The notes under the pieces are model-generated. The model saw only the letters and a program-made list of their open reading frames with translations, ran no database searches and had not been told where the DNA came from. From contig CM043871.1 in assembly GCA_023846275.1 (NCBI GenBank), positions 28,178,569 through 28,242,568 of the forward strand: a stretch of DNA of 64,000 bases, written 5' to 3'. Positions 1 to 12,920 of this stretch are shown piece after piece (position 1 is the first letter of the stretch; every line of letters starts with the position of its first letter). Source of the stretch: Vanilla planifolia. Its lineage: Eukaryota > Streptophyta > Magnoliopsida > Asparagales > Orchidaceae. Position numbers and translations under genes: made by a program.

Positions 1-3000
1 ATTTACTGCATTTACAGCCTCCTTCATGGTTGGTGTCTCCCAAAGTTGCTTAGCCCTCAAGCAATTCCATATTACATGCTGTAATGTCTCTACAGCACTG
101 CAGCCCCAAGGACATAACTTATTAGATACTAGCCGCTTTGCAATCGGCCAAGCCGCAATAGGAATGATATTTTAACTGTCCTCCAAACAAACACTTTAAC
201 CCATGGCTAAACTTTAAGTTTCTAGATCCAAGAGAAATCGAAACCTGCTGCAATTGTAGCATCCAAATCAGTTGCCATCTCTTCCTTAATCATGTTATTG
301 TATATATATTTGTTTTCTATCAGTTGGCTCTTGGTTTGCACATAATACAGCCCATCCTTGCAGTCATTCTTCACCCAGGAAGATGGAGAATTCTTGCCTC
401 CAACATAGCGAAAACAAGAGTCTTAATTTTGCAAACATCGCACTCACCATGCACAATGACAATTTCCTCAAGTTTGTTCGACAATTCAGCTTGCATATTG
501 ATGTATGTTGGCCACCAACGTATTGGGAGCACACCCAACTTATTATCTTTAACAAAAGACGCGCTCTTTTCATCCCCAATCCTCCATACCAAATGGGAAG
601 TAGTCTACGGTATAGCAATTTGAATGAGTTTACAAGCTTGTGAGACTCTCCTTGGAATATTACCTTTGTTTTCGCTAAATAAATATTTTTCTCTCATTAC
701 TTTGACTTACGGGCATTCTTCCCTTGCCAAAATTCTTCTACAATGCTTGGTAATTAAATGGTTTTTTGCTAAATAATCAAATCATGGATGCCCAATTCTC
801 TGTCATATTTTGGTAATATGACCACTTTCCAATTAGCATAGTGGATGGCATTATCATTATTAGTTCCACACCATAATTACTTATTGAATAATCTTTTCAT
901 ATCATTAATAATTCCTTTAGGGCCATGCAGTGACTAAGATAAAAGGTAGGGATAATTGCAAAAACTGAATTAATCATAGAGATCCTCTTTGTAAAAGAAA
1001 GGGCTCTAATCTTTCATCTTGCAATATGCTCCTCCATACTCTAAATAATAAAGTTAAGCTCCCTTTTTCTCAAAATTTTGGCCGAAAGAGGGACTCCCAA
1101 GTAGTTGAGCGTATTTGCTCAAGTCATATAGATCTTCCCGACTACGATTTTCCTTCGTTTGCTCGTCATTCTCCTACTGAACAGTACTCTTGATTTACTC
1201 AAATACAATTGCTTTCCTGAGTGCTTGTCATACTCCTCTCACTTGTCTAATGGTTTTTGCTACTGCACAAGTGGCAGTTGCATACATCATAATATCATCA
1301 ACATAAAGAAGAGGTGAGATCACCTGTATGGGTTTCCTACAATCAAAACCCATCACTGGCTTTTCCTCCTATTTCTTCACAAGCCATGACAAGTATTCCA
1401 ACACAATGGTAAATAAATAAGGCGACAAGGGGCACCCATCTAAGTTTTCTACTTGCCTCAATCCACGAGAGTCTTGACCCATTAAGCAAGACGCTAAACC
1501 TTGGGGATGAAATGCATGCTTGCACCCAATCACACCAAATGCTAGGAAACCACAGGATTTTTATCATGTCAATTTTAAATTGCTAGCTTATCTTGTCGTA
1601 TGCTTGTTCCATGTCCACCTTGATAGCTATAAGCCCCTCCTTAGATGTTGATGAGTGCATATAAGCTAACATCTCTTGGGCTAAGAATATATTGTCTGAG
1701 ATAGTTCTGTCTGGCACAATTGCTCCCTGCTCTATTGCAATAAGACCTGATAACACTTTCTTCAATCTTCCAGTTAGATATTTGTAACAACTTTATAAAT
1801 AACATTGCATAGGCTTATAGGTTTAAATTGCTCTGGCTTGGCTACGCCCCTCACTTTCAATCAAGGTGTCCTTCCACATTTTCAGCTTGTACCTGTCATG
1901 GAAGAATTGCTTTACTGCACTAATAATATCCCTTTGTGTAATTTCCCAATAGCCATGAATGAGTGCCACGGTAATCCCATCCATCCCAGGAGTCTTGTTC
2001 TTTTTTATAGATCTAGTTGCATTCTTTATTTCCTCAGTTACCGGTGTAATAAGCTCGGCCGCATGCTCCCTGTCAATGCTTCTATATGGCTGAAATTGTT
2101 GGGGTGGCAATGAATGTCCTCATTACACTTCTTCATAATAAAATAATTCATTAATAAACATTTAGTGTCAATTGGAGAGCTCACCAGAACCCCACTTGCA
2201 TCTCTCAAATGGTAAATATGTTTGCTCCTGTTAAGAGAAGTCGTTGCAGCCTGGAAGAATCTGGTATTTCGGTCCCCCAACTACGCCCAATGTACATTGG
2301 CATGTTGCCACCACCACCTCTCTTCAAGTCCAACCATCCTGTGGAAAGAAGTAATAAGCTACCTTAATTGATCATGCTTATGTTGTGTGAGACCCTCATC
2401 TAATTAGTTGAGATGAAGATGTTGAATCTCCCCCTCCAGTCAGCGGTTTTTTCTGATAAAGTTCTTCATCTCCATGTTAATCCACTTCCTCAATGCCATT
2501 AGAGTCCTGTCAAATTTCGTAGATAAGCTACTATTAGGTTACCCCTAACCGATCTATTCCACACCTTTTGTATTATTCTCATAGTTTGAGGAAATGATAG
2601 TCATACATTTTCAAACTAACACCTTCTTTCAGTTATCATTTCTTGTTGTAAACACATCTCAATAAGCAATGGACAGTGATTAGATCCAATGTGTGATAGA
2701 TGAGATACTTTAGTATTTGGGTACATTTGAATTCACTCCAAGTTCATTAAAGCCCCATCCAGCCTCTCAAAGATGCAAGCATTTTCCTCCCTTCCATTAT
2801 ACCACGTATACCTATTACCCATAAAGCCAAGGTCCATCAGCTCAAGCTCCTGCATAAGATAAGAAAATTCTTGCTGCCCAACTCCATTCTTGAACTTCTT
2901 CCCCTTTTTTCTCTTCCTGCGATCAGAGGACTTTAAAATCACCTGTAACCAGCATTGGGCCACCTCCCTTTGCTGCCTCTCTCAACAAATCCCATGCAAT

Positions 3001-3337
3001 TCTATGGGTGACAGTGTTCTTGGACGCATACACCACGCTGCATTTCCACAATTTAGCAATTCCAATACTAACTGCACAGAGACCACCTGGGGTGATAAAT
3101 TGATAACATGAAGGTCCAATCAACTCTTCCAAAGCAGCACAATTCCTCCTGATAGTCCAGCCGGAGGTTGAACAACAAGCTCCCACTCCCTTTCCAGCAG
3201 TCTGTCCTCATCTTGTCTCTCCACATGCGTCTCCACCAATGCCATCACTACCACATTGTGCGTTCTGACCATTCGCTGCAGGTAGCCCCTAGATTTTTTT
3301 TCTCTTCCCTCACATTCCATACAACGATATTAACCAT
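1..3337 (-). pseudogene. LINE-A ORF2 remnant: endonuclease and reverse transcriptase
   Basis: A minus-strand ATG at 3337 begins MVNIVVWNVR, the usual N-terminus of an APE-type LINE endonuclease. The endonuclease follows in broken frames: ALVETHVER (catalytic Glu region, about 3240), LVTGDFK (about 2940, where the usual GDFN reads GDFK), and MGNRYTWYNGRE (about 2800). The pre-RT and RT region follows: NKTPGMDGI (about 1990), EQGAIVPDRTISDNI (about 1700) and VDMEQAYDK (about 1600). Near 620-370 comes the post-RT segment with GVLPIRWWPTYINMQ. Frameshifts and stops occur every few hundred bases. The zf-RVT region runs off the left edge. This is a dead copy of a plant L1-clade polyprotein. Confidence 0.8.
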
Positions 3338-3344
3338 GATATTT

Positions 3345-6024
3345 TGATTGGTGTTCCCAGCTATCTCACTACAGTTTGCTCTCCAACCTACTGTTCCTAT
3401 CATTCTAGCAGCTTTTGCGTCCAACCATGTTTAAATTCCCATACCATTCAGCACTCTTCCCATCCTTTTTTTTTATTAGCCATAGGGGACTTACATTATT
3501 GGGTACTCCACTACCATCCACATTTGTCCTACGCTGACTAAACACCCCAGCATTACAGCAGTTGTGCTGAAGTGCATCGCTCCCCTTGCCGGTCTTCCTG
3601 CCATTCCAGCAAGTGCTGCAGTCAACCATGTTAATTTTATGTGCACGTCTCATGTCTTCTCATTTATAATATTAATTGTCAATAAGGGACACATTCCACA
3701 TGAAACCAGCACCATACTCAACAGAATTCCCATGAACCGTCTCACAAGCCTTGGCAGCAAGTCTGATCATACACATCACTCCCCTTCCAACTGTAGCATC
3801 CCCTCTTGGATTAAGCAGCCATTCATGTGTGCTCCCAATAAACAGCAGCAATTAAACTGCCCATCATGGAACCCCAGCAGCAGGCTATTTGCAACAGCAA
3901 ATGCAATTATTTCAAGATGATACATCACAGCTATAGGACCCCTCACCATGAGAATATGCTGTGTAGGTAGAGAAATACGTCATTTCTCTCATTTGCTTAT
4001 AAAGATTTCCCTCATTAGAAGGTCAATCATTGAGCATATGCACCCTGTTTCCCAGCACAATCTTTCCCAGAACATCCCTTTCACTAAAACCGTAACTAAC
4101 ATCGAAGCCTAGAATAACTGCACCTTGGATCTTCAAGATATACTGTCAAACATACTTCTTTATGCAGTCCACAAAATACTGCAAATGAGAGGAGTTCCTC
4201 TCAGCCAATTCAGCACATTTGCACATCATCACAAGGGAGACTACCTTGGGGACTTTCCTTCTCCCCATAGTCCACTTCCCTTATTTTATTGAGTATGCTG
4301 CTTTCCAGCTGCACTCCGTCACCATAATGGGGCTGCACCTCCACGCTCTGCTGGTTGCTTTGCATCCCAACTCCACTAGAACTAGCTTGCTGTCCCCTAG
4401 CATTCTTTGGAGCTCACACACCCTTGTTTAGTTCCCTCCCTCTTTGCCTGGAAGCACTCCTGCTTCTGCTGATTTGTTTGCCATTTCTTGGTTTATTTTC
4501 ATTCCAATTCACTTACCTTTGGCTATTAATCTTGCTTCTTGGTTTGTAGTCCCTTTGCTATCCCAACATAGCAGCCCTCCTTTTCCTCGGTTGCACTAGC
4601 ATCCAAGGACCCAATCCTTTCTTTGTCTCCGTGTCTTCCACCACATTTTATTTTGACTGCACCCGCATAGTATGACCTCCTGCTTCATTTGTACCACCCT
4701 TCTCTTCTACATTCCCCTCCTCATCCTTCGACACTTCATCATTTGCCTTGTCCAATGAACAATCTTTTGTGGAATGGCCAGCATATCCACACAAGTGGCA
4801 AATGCAAAGTAGACCCTCATATTTAAAACTTTGGAAAATCCTTCGTAGATGCTCACTTAGCCATATGCCTGGCTTCAGCGGTTTTGAAAGATCAATTCTT
4901 ACACAAACCCAGGCATATGATGATCCACCATCTAGCAAGATTGGATTGCCAATTACCTTGGCAATCCGCAATATATTCTTCCTAGTATAATAGTGGAAGA
5001 GCTGAAAATCTCACCCACACTGGAGCACACATAATGACATTCGGAGTTGGCCTTAAGTCAGGAGTCCAAACATCCAACCCAATTGCATGCCTTGCCACTC
5101 TTACCGAGCCACATTGTACTTCTATCCTCCAAAGTTTCAAAATGTATACAAAAGTATCCTGCAGACAAATCTAATATTCTGAAGCCAGTAAGTTGGCCCT
5201 ACTTTCTTTGAAGCACCCTTGCGATCATGTAAAACGGTGAGGTGTTACCATAAATCCTGCCCACCAAATCATATTTGTGGAACTCAATCCTCCTCTAACA
5301 TGCTGAGTCTGACATGAGGATCTCATCCTTGATGATAAAATTCACTTTCTTGGGAGCTAAATCTTCCACGTCAGTATATTGAGGCCTCTCCATAATTTCA
5401 ATGCCGGCTGCATTCACACTTTTCTCCACCAATAGTGCATCTCAGAAGTTAACTTTATTTTTGGTTTTCCTCTTTTTCCCTTGCACCATCTTTTACATGT
5501 TGCTACACCATGGAAGCATTAAGTGGCTGCTGATGAATTCCGTTCAAGATTGCAGCTTGTTGCAGTTGTTGTGCCCTTTCAACTGTTTGATATTCCTCAC
5601 AACTACTTAAATTCCTTGGTTTAACTTGTGTCAACTTCCTCCCCTCTGCTGCAGCACCACTTGAGACATCAATGCACTCCAGGATTGAGTCATTATCCCC
5701 TTGCTTTCCCAGAACATTTTTTTGTTTACTGTTTTGAGATTTCAACATTTCACATTCCATATCTGCGTTAATTCCAGCATTTACTTTTCCCTCCTCATCT
5801 GATGAGATTAGCCCTGTGCCCACCTCATTTGATTCAGCATTTTCTGATGTCACACTTCAATTCGGCATTGATCACGGCATTGTCAGCCCCAAGTGCAGTA
5901 ACAGCTAGTACAGCAATCCTGTTGGTGGCTGCATTCCCCATTTAAATTCTCAATAGGAGTTAAGTGATAATTGGGCTGAAGTATTTGTTTTCTTATTAAG
6001 CTTACGTGACTTATTTCCAGCCAT
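3345..6024 (-). pseudogene. LINE-A ORF1 remnant (nucleic-acid-binding, CCHC knuckle)
   Basis: The minus-strand ATG at 6024 opens MAGNKSRKLNKK, which resembles the ORF1 start of LINE-C (MVGSKGRKSNKK at 34155), so I take this as the ancestral start. The frame is then broken by stops and frameshifts. A readable block at 4971-4648 has the hydrophobic segment around GNPILLDGGSS followed by a zinc knuckle, CHLCGYAGHSTKDC, spaced C-x2-C-x4-H-x4-C, typical of the DUF4283/zf-CCHC_4 ORF1 protein of plant LINEs that coats the element RNA. Downstream the motif WMLVQPR recurs as in LINE-C. The remainder to about 3345 is a degenerate linker. The protein is not functional. Confidence 0.75.
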
Positions 6025-6540
6025 TTCCAACAACTTCAAACACAGCAGCTTTCACTACCAAAACCAGCAATTTGCAATTAATTTCTGTAGTTGCACTTAC
6101 AGCAACATAACAATCTCACAATAAATTACAAGAGACAGATCTCTTCCCAGCAATAACAACATACAATTTGTAAGCATTAAACACCAATTTCAGTTTAAGG
6201 AGAGAAGAAATTGACCTTCATCATCAATGAATTTCAATGCTGCGTTGCTTCAAAATTACGTCGTGTAATGCCTTGATGATGCTTCGCTGCGCCCCTCGAG
6301 TTCGCACCCATCGCGCAGTCCGTCACTAGTGTGGCACAATGCTCTCCGCACGTTCTGCATGTAGTGCACTAACCTTGCCAAGCACGCGTGTGCTCTCGGG
6401 AAGACCACTAAAGCGCGCAGCCCCCATGGTCAGCACCCCCGTCAAGCCCAACCTAGACAACAATGAACCCTCCCCCAAGTGAGGGAAGCACGTCGCCACT
6501 GGCAACACCTGTCACCGGGGCTTCCCGCCGCCTAAAGATT

Positions 6541-7995
6541 TGAAATCCCCCGAAATCACCATGTCTTCCTCTTCTCTAAAAACCCTTCAAATGAGGCTCG
6601 AGGGAAAATAAAACCTCTTGAGATTTCCTTCTTACTTGGCTTAGTATAATCTTTAGCCATTAATCAAGCAAGGCTACTGGACTCTTGCCATCTATGGTGC
6701 AACACTCCACCGCTACACCTAACAGCCAGATGCTTGTATTGCGCTCCCACAATCCCGTTTTCACGGTTTAGGCTGCACTCATTTTGCTCGCCACTACTAT
6801 GGGAATCGCTTTTGCTTTCTTTTCCTCTAGGTACTAAGATGTTTCAGTTTTCCATGTTGTCTCTTGCCTACCCATGGATTCAGTAGCAGTTTGAAATATT
6901 GACCTATTCGGGAATCTCTAGACTATTCAAAAACAAATAGAAGTTGCTATGCTTTCAAATTGGGAATACTCTTTTGCATAGTGATAGGAGCAAATTGTTC
7001 TATTATTTAATCTTAATGATGACTTCTTGCAACTCTAGGGGACCTTATTTACTCTTTAAGGCCCTTAGAAGATTTATACTAACAAATCAAGGCAAATAAA
7101 GAACATGTGCACTCACAAGGACAAACATGAAGTTAGGTTTCAAAGGTTTTAAAACTTGGAATAAAAAGTCCATATAATTGCTTCAAATCAGATGTTGGAT
7201 GGATGAAATCCATAATATTAAACTCATGTTAAAAGATTTGATCAAATATGGTATTCAAAATATTCAAGTCACTAGAAGATTTTATTTTCATGATGTTGGA
7301 TTCAACAAGTTGGATAACCGTTAGTGGTGGATTTGATGTTTGATTAGTTCACTTGTCCTAGGTATAATTAATCTATTGATTAGATGTCCAATTGGCATTC
7401 ATGAGTCTAATGAAATTTGTGTTATTGGATGTGTACATTGGATTGCTGCAATTAGACTCTCAATCGAGATGATCAGATGATTGATATGTGATGCAAAAGT
7501 TTTGGGTCGTTTGTCTCAAGTAGGCTCTCAGGAATCCAGTGCCACTTCAGTTGATACAATTAGCTCTTCTAAAAACTTCGACAAGTATGCCATTTGTCAC
7601 TGTTTACCCACCAAAATTGGTTATCTATAAATACCCTGTTGTTTAGCCATGTAAAAAACCTTTTGAACTTTTGGAATTATGATATCTTGGCTCTTTGATT
7701 TTATTGTTAACTCACATTCAGAGAGAGAGAGAGAGAACACGTGTATTAATCATTTGTACTTTTAATCTTTTTTACTATTTAGTAAATTTCCCCTCGTTAT
7801 CCCCTTCCTTCTTGTTTGTTTTTGTGAAATTATCCTTTTTTATATGGAGACTATGCATTCGAATGTGACGAGTGTTTTATTTGGAAAGCCGTATATTTAT
7901 AAATAAGATTCTGAGTACAGATTTGTTGCATTTCCATACGAAACTTGTGCTAACCAAAAGTTCAATTTGTAAATCCAACTAAACATGTTATGTAG
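6541..7995. other. AT-rich non-coding stretch, probably intron
   Basis: I see no coding exon here. It contains a short (GA)n run at 7721-7735 and otherwise unremarkable AT-rich sequence. Because the next feature to the right starts with a 3' splice site, this stretch is best read as the end of an intron of the EMAP-II-like gene whose earlier exons lie left of the window. Confidence 0.4.
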
Positions 7996-10442
7996 GTTCT
8001 TTGTGCTTCCAATCAAGATCACACAATTGTAGAACCCTTAACTCCTCCAGAAGGTGTCAAAATTGGGGAGCGCATTTCTTTTTCAGGGTAATTGTACATA
8101 TTTTGTTTTTTTTTTTTTATCACTATATTTCATCCAGAATGCATCCTTGCGATATTAATGCATCTGTTTCAGCATACCTGTCTGTGCTCATTTTCATTCA
8201 TGTCTTTTGACTTTTCTCATTTGTTCTATTTGCTGGAACCATAAATCTATTTGTTAACACATCTTTATGAATATTTTCTATTTGTCCTGAACTAGAAGAT
8301 TATTGAGTATATGTTGTGTTGCTTTTGTTAAATATTTAGTAATTTTTTCTCATTTCGATACTTGGTGTGAACCTACAAACAAGAAAAAAGAAAAGTGAAA
8401 ATGGTGATACCTAATGTCCAAAAGATAAAGAATACTAACTGAGAAACAAACACAAAGCCAATTCACCTAGTTTCCATTAAATATGCATTTATTTATATGA
8501 GAAAAAGCAAAACATATCAAAATAATTTACAAATGCTACTCACGATGAAAACTCTAAAAGTTGAACCACTTGAGCTTTAATAACCTCCTGCAAGCAGGAT
8601 GGCAAAGAGCCGAGCTTGAACACAAATGTAAGCCGATCATATGTAAGCTGTTGGTGAATCTGTCAGCAAGTTGAAGATTAGACGTAATAAACTGAATGTG
8701 TGGGGCACCTTTGACAATCATATCCTTTCAAAGTTGTAATCAATCTGACTATGTCTATTCCTGACATGGATAACGATATTGTTGTGCCATGTAAGTTGCT
8801 GACTTTTTGTTAAAGAAAATAAGAACAGTAATACTAAGAATCTCAAATTCTGTAGAATAGAACAAAACCTTTCAACCTTTATAGTTGGCGTAGCAAGGTC
8901 TTGATATTCTGCTTCAACACTCAACCTAGACACTGTAGATTACTTATTCGTTATCCATGATAGAAGGTTGGATCCAACAAGACGAAGTTCATGTGGTAGA
9001 CCTCGTGTCATCTAGTTCTCCTGTAGGCAAGAGAATTTTTATCGACCAATTGAGTCATCTGTATTTCTTTTTATCCTAAATATCCACTTACATCCAACAA
9101 TATTCATTCCAAGCTTAGATGGAACAATACTCCGATTACCATTTTGCAATAAAACTTGATATTCTTCTTTCATAGCCTATAACTAGTGACTGTGTTTCAT
9201 GGCTTTGTTATACGAAGTAGGTTCAGAATCTGAAGCTTCAGCTGCAGCAAACAGCATTAAGGGAAGTGGATGAGATTGAGAACACTTAATCATCATGTAT
9301 TGATACTTTTCAAGATGGGAAGGAAGTTCAATAACCTGTGACGAGTATCTGAGAGAGACATTGGATGATCACTCACTAATTGTTCATGATCATTAATGTT
9401 TGGAACTTAATTTGAATCATCAAACACAGGAGTTGAAGAGTTCCGATCAAGTTGACAGTTGTTGTCATGAAAAGTGATAGGACTGTAACAGTAGAGGACT
9501 GCAGTGAAATTTGCAGAAATACCTTGTCATCAAAAGTGACGCTTCTTAATACATACACCTATGTTATTTGCAAATTGATATACCTGGCATGTATTGGAAG
9601 TATACTGTTAAAATATGTAGCATATATTTTGCTCAGTATACTTAACTTGAATAACCTTCCACATTAACTAAGATTTGCTTGATGGGTTTAGCAAAATTTG
9701 AGCAGGGTAAAATTTTCTGCTGTTTATACATCTTCAAATATCTGCTATTCTGGCCTTTTTTTTTTTTTTTTTTGGCTTGGAACTGCTTGATTTGTTTTAC
9801 ATTGTTCTCTGTAAACCTATTTCCAATAACCTTTGCTTTTATAGTAGCATTATCGCAGCTGCAAAGTTGCTCATCTTTTATTCCCAGTTCAAAATTTTTT
9901 ATTCCATCTTTCTTTGATAGGTTTGAGGGGAAGCCAGACGATGTTCTAAACCCAAAGAAGAAACAGTTGGAAAAGATTACACCAGTATGTATAATAATAC
10001 TCTTTGCTTATGCATACTTGATTTATTTTGTTGTCAATGTGCATGGCTATCTCGAAGTAGAATGAATCTATTCTTGAACTTTTTTAGCTTTTTTTTACTT
10101 TGATTAAATGCAAAAATGATTGATCATTCACTTTTAAAAATCCGACATACCCACTAAATAATATGATTTGCTTTGATTGATTAGAGGAATTATTTTCTAG
10201 TATTCTTCAATTCCCCTGGAAGCGCATACATATATACATGAACTATACTTAAATAAAAATGAGCTTTTCTTTGTGATAATATTAAAGTTATAGAGTTTAT
10301 GATTTGTTCATGTGGTCCTCTTTGTGATTGGATTCAGCATTTATTCACTGATGACAAGGGAGTGGCAACATATAAAGGGATACCCTTCATGACTTCTGCC
10401 GGCCCTTGCACTTCTTCAATTCCCAACGCCAGCATCAGATGA
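7996..10442 (+). CDS. EMAP-II/ARC1-like tRNA-binding OB-fold protein, last three exons
   Basis: Three exons with canonical splice sites and consistent phase: 7996-8087, 9921-9984 and 10338-10442 (TGA). They encode about 86 residues starting VLCASNQDHTIVEPL and ending PCTSSIPNASIR. Recognisable signatures are LCASN, the PPEG..IGER.SF turn, DVLNPKKKQLEKI and the TSAGPCTSSIP C-terminus. These are hallmarks of the C-terminal EMAP-II-like domain that follows the OB fold in plant proteins related to yeast Arc1p, human AIMP1 and Arabidopsis At2g40660. The family binds tRNA and associates with aminoacyl-tRNA synthetases. The first exon begins at an acceptor (TATGTAG), so earlier exons must lie upstream. 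None is visible between LINE-A and 7996, so the gene is either interrupted by LINE-A in an intron or is a 3' fragment. The first visible intron (8088-9920) holds a copia relic. Confidence 0.82.
8480..9600 (-). mobile_element. Internally deleted Ty1/copia relic in an intron
   Basis: On the minus strand, weak but ordered copia polyprotein similarity is visible. From 9558 there is YVLRSVTFDD, like the linker before RT. Near 9200-9050 there is the RT N-terminus (KEEY..LLQNG, SKLGMNIVG in shifting frames). The sequence then jumps to the RNase H end: SRLSVEAEYQDLATP (about 8930), HVRNRHSQIDY (about 8760), and VKGAPHIQFITSNLQLADRFT just downstream. The middle of RT is missing, so this is a deletion derivative. 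It lies antisense inside the first visible intron of the EMAP-II-like gene. No LTRs were recognised. Confidence 0.65.
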
Positions 10443-11403
10443 GTTCCTTCCTACTTGACATGTATCCGTCCTTTTTGTTTAACACATGTGAAGCATGTGT
10501 TAAGGTCGCACATTTTAGGTTTTATTCTCTTCTTATTTAGGTACGTGGAAAACACGGAACCTGTTCTGTTCTGTTGTAGAAGGAGAATTAAGACTCTTTA
10601 TTGGTGGTTGTATTGATTCACTACTGTTCTGTTAGAACACAATCTATCCACAGTTTTAATTTTTTTTTTTTATATTTTTTTGTAAAATTACATCACGAAG
10701 ACGGAATATGTTAATTGTTTTTTACGTACTGAGTAAATTTATAATATGCAATAACATTTTGTTATTATAATCTTCGAAACAACGAAGCATGAATATGTTC
10801 ACTAATTGTTCAAAATCTTTTTAAAAAGGTTCAAATGTGTATTAAATGCAACCAACAAACTCATCAATCGAATCGAGAAGCATAAAGTGAGAAAATGCGT
10901 AATGCATCATGCATGACCCGTTTGTATATTCAGTTTATGTAGATATCAAAAACCATTTTTCGTATTTAAATATTTAGTATTTTCCACAGATGCTTCTTAC
11001 GGTCTACGAACGGCAACCCCATTGATTACTATACAATGAGTATTTAATGATTGATACAAATCCTCCCAGTTTGATTTGCTTTACAGCCAGCGCATTGTAT
11101 ACAACGCCATTATATTGGCCCCTCCGATTTCCATTACGGGCACGGCACGAGATCTCGCTGCTGCTAATAATGTAGATAAGAATTACGAAGCGGCTGGAGA
11201 AGATGCGGAGGTGTAAGACAAACAACGGATAAGAGAGATTCGGATCGTCAGACGCGATATTCGAAGCCAAATTTCTTGCCTTAGTTGTTGGAGTGGATCA
11301 ACAGGTATCATTTCTTGGATTTGTCATCAAGCATTTTGTTCTTTTCGTCATCTCGACCTATAAGATCATATCCCTCATCTACCACCATTCCTCTCTCTTC
11401 GAC
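10443..11403. other. Intergenic region with response-regulator upstream sequence
   Basis: AT-rich intergenic DNA between the 3' end of the EMAP-II-like gene and the response regulator. No further coding sequence was found. The segment from about 11100 rises in GC and probably carries the promoter and 5' UTR of the gene starting at 11404. Confidence 0.4.
11150..11246 (+). promoter_or_regulatory. Possible type-B ARR binding cluster
   Basis: Matches to the (A/G)GAT(T/C) core recognised by type-B response regulators occur at 11150-11154 (AGATC, palindromic with flanking bases), 11236-11240 (AGATT) and 11242-11246 (GGATC), within about 250 bp of the ATG. Type-A regulator genes are known primary targets of type-B factors. 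The 5-bp core is common by chance, so this is suggestive only. Confidence 0.3.
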
Positions 11404-12783
11404 ATGGCTGCTGCTTCTTGTTCGCCTTCATCCCCCGGTTCTGATCTTAAGGGAGAAAGCGATGGAGGTGAGCTCCATGTGCTGGCCGTTGATGATAGCG
11501 TCGTCGAGAGGATGTTCTTGGAGAGAATGCTGAAGAAATCTGAGTACAAAGGTATTCTTTTGGTTTCTTATGCGACGGTTTTGGTTTTGGTCGCTAATTC
11601 GGTTTAGTACTTGGAAGGCGTCCAATTTTGTGGTGAACAATAAAGCTATATTCTAATTTTTGGAAACCATATTTGGCTTGTTTCCGTGTGGATTCCAGTT
11701 ACTACAGCAGAAAATGGTACGAGGGCACTTGAATACTTGGGTCTGCTTGGTGGTGGAGAAGAGGGGACTCTAAACAAAGCAGTGAGTGTTTAGTTCTGTC
11801 TGCAATTTCTTTCATCTTAGACAGTTTTATATAAGTATTGTTCGATCTTGGTTTTTTTCTATTGATTGTTGCCATCGAAGTTTATCTTCAACTTAAGAAG
11901 AACCTGCTAATCTGCATATTATTTGGCAGCTGGATGAGACCTTTCACTAAAATTACTACTTCCAACAATGGAACCTGCTTTAAGTGTCATAGTTTATTCA
12001 TATAATTTTTATATCATATTAGTGCATATAGCCCTTAAGATCATTGTTTCTTGTATCGTGCTATCCATGCACTCTATTTCTACTTGTTTGTAATCGGTGA
12101 ACAACTGACTATAAAACCAAGTATTGCACCATTTTTTGCTGAAGAAGCCATTCTTTATTGTCTCTTGTGAATTCTGGATGAAATGTCTTGCAGGACTTGA
12201 AAGTAAATCTGATAATTACGGACTATTGCATGCCCGGCATGACTGGCTATGAATTGATGAAGAAGATTAAGGTATCTTATAGCACACTTTTTGCCAAGTC
12301 TTGTTTGTGATTCTATTCAAGTTAAATTGGTGAAAACCTGTTGTGTGTATGTGAATGCGTAGATAATAAGTTATAGTCTTGGCTTGAAGCAGATCATTTT
12401 GATTGTCAACCACATGCTCGATTTCCCATTCTGTGTTTAAGTAAAGATGAATCGATTCAGATGTGGTAGAAATCTCAATTTGACAACCTAATGACGAAAT
12501 TCCACTTGCAGGAAATATCATACTTAAAGGAGATTCCGGTGGTCATAATGTCGTCGGAGAACAATCCAACCCGAATAGAAAAGTAATGTTCAATGGAAGC
12601 TGTAATCTTTTTCTAATGTGTGAATTACTGTTCTAATACTACTTTTTATTCATCAGATGCTTAGAGGATGGGGCCAAAGAATTCATGCTTAAGCCAATAA
12701 AACAATCTGATGTGAAGAGACTGAGTTGCCATGTGAAGAGCTTCAAACGGTCTTCTCCTGGAAGGCTATGTAAGAGGAGATGA
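11404..12783 (+). CDS. Type-A response regulator (cytokinin signalling)
   Basis: Five exons with GT-AG introns and consistent phase: 11404-11551, 11699-11781, 12194-12271, 12512-12582 and 12657-12783, giving 168 residues. The protein is almost entirely a CheY-like receiver domain. Its acidic pair is D30-D31 (LAVDDS), the phospho-acceptor is D87 ([14 protein letters not shown]), the conserved Ser is in VVIMSSEN (117-118), and the switch lysine is K139 (FMLKPIK). The short C-terminus ([14 protein letters not shown]) has no GARP/Myb DNA-binding domain, which separates type-A from type-B regulators. Such proteins receive phosphate from AHP phosphotransfer proteins and act as negative feedback regulators of cytokinin signalling in nucleus and cytosol. 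The ATG at 11404 is favoured over the in-frame upstream ATGs in the 5' region because the receiver starts about 24 residues downstream, as in the family. All key residues are present, so I expect a functional gene. Confidence 0.93.
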
Positions 12784-12920
12784 ATCTTGAGCTATGCGAG
12801 AAGTAAAACATTTCAACTACTCTATCGTGCGAATGTTATTTTATTCTTGTCAAGCTTCTGAAGAAAATAAAATTAAGATGATAATTTATTATTGGATTGT
12901 TTGTTACGTAAGAAGACCAA

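Larger units (their letters stand above)
1..6540 (-). mobile_element. LINE-A: degenerate L1-like non-LTR retrotransposon, 3' end beyond the window
   Basis: Antisense, decayed non-LTR retrotransposon. Reading the minus strand from right to left it has a GC-rich leader (about 6540-6025), an ORF1 remnant with a CCHC zinc knuckle, then an ORF2 remnant with endonuclease, reverse transcriptase and the start of the zinc-binding zf-RVT region at the window edge. The order is that of plant L1-clade LINEs. The C-terminal RNase H seen in its relatives LINE-B and LINE-C would lie to the left of position 1. Shared motifs (NWLGVLPI..WWPT.INM in all three copies; WMLVQPR in LINE-A and LINE-C) place it in the same family as the elements at 18172-20777 and 33593-40470. 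The right-hand (5') boundary is inferred from the end of the GC-rich block and is uncertain. Confidence 0.85.

Noticed and set aside
6326-6508. 60-codon frame in the GC-rich block
   Set aside because: No recognisable motif. It is in the LINE-A leader and is explained by high GC lowering stop frequency.
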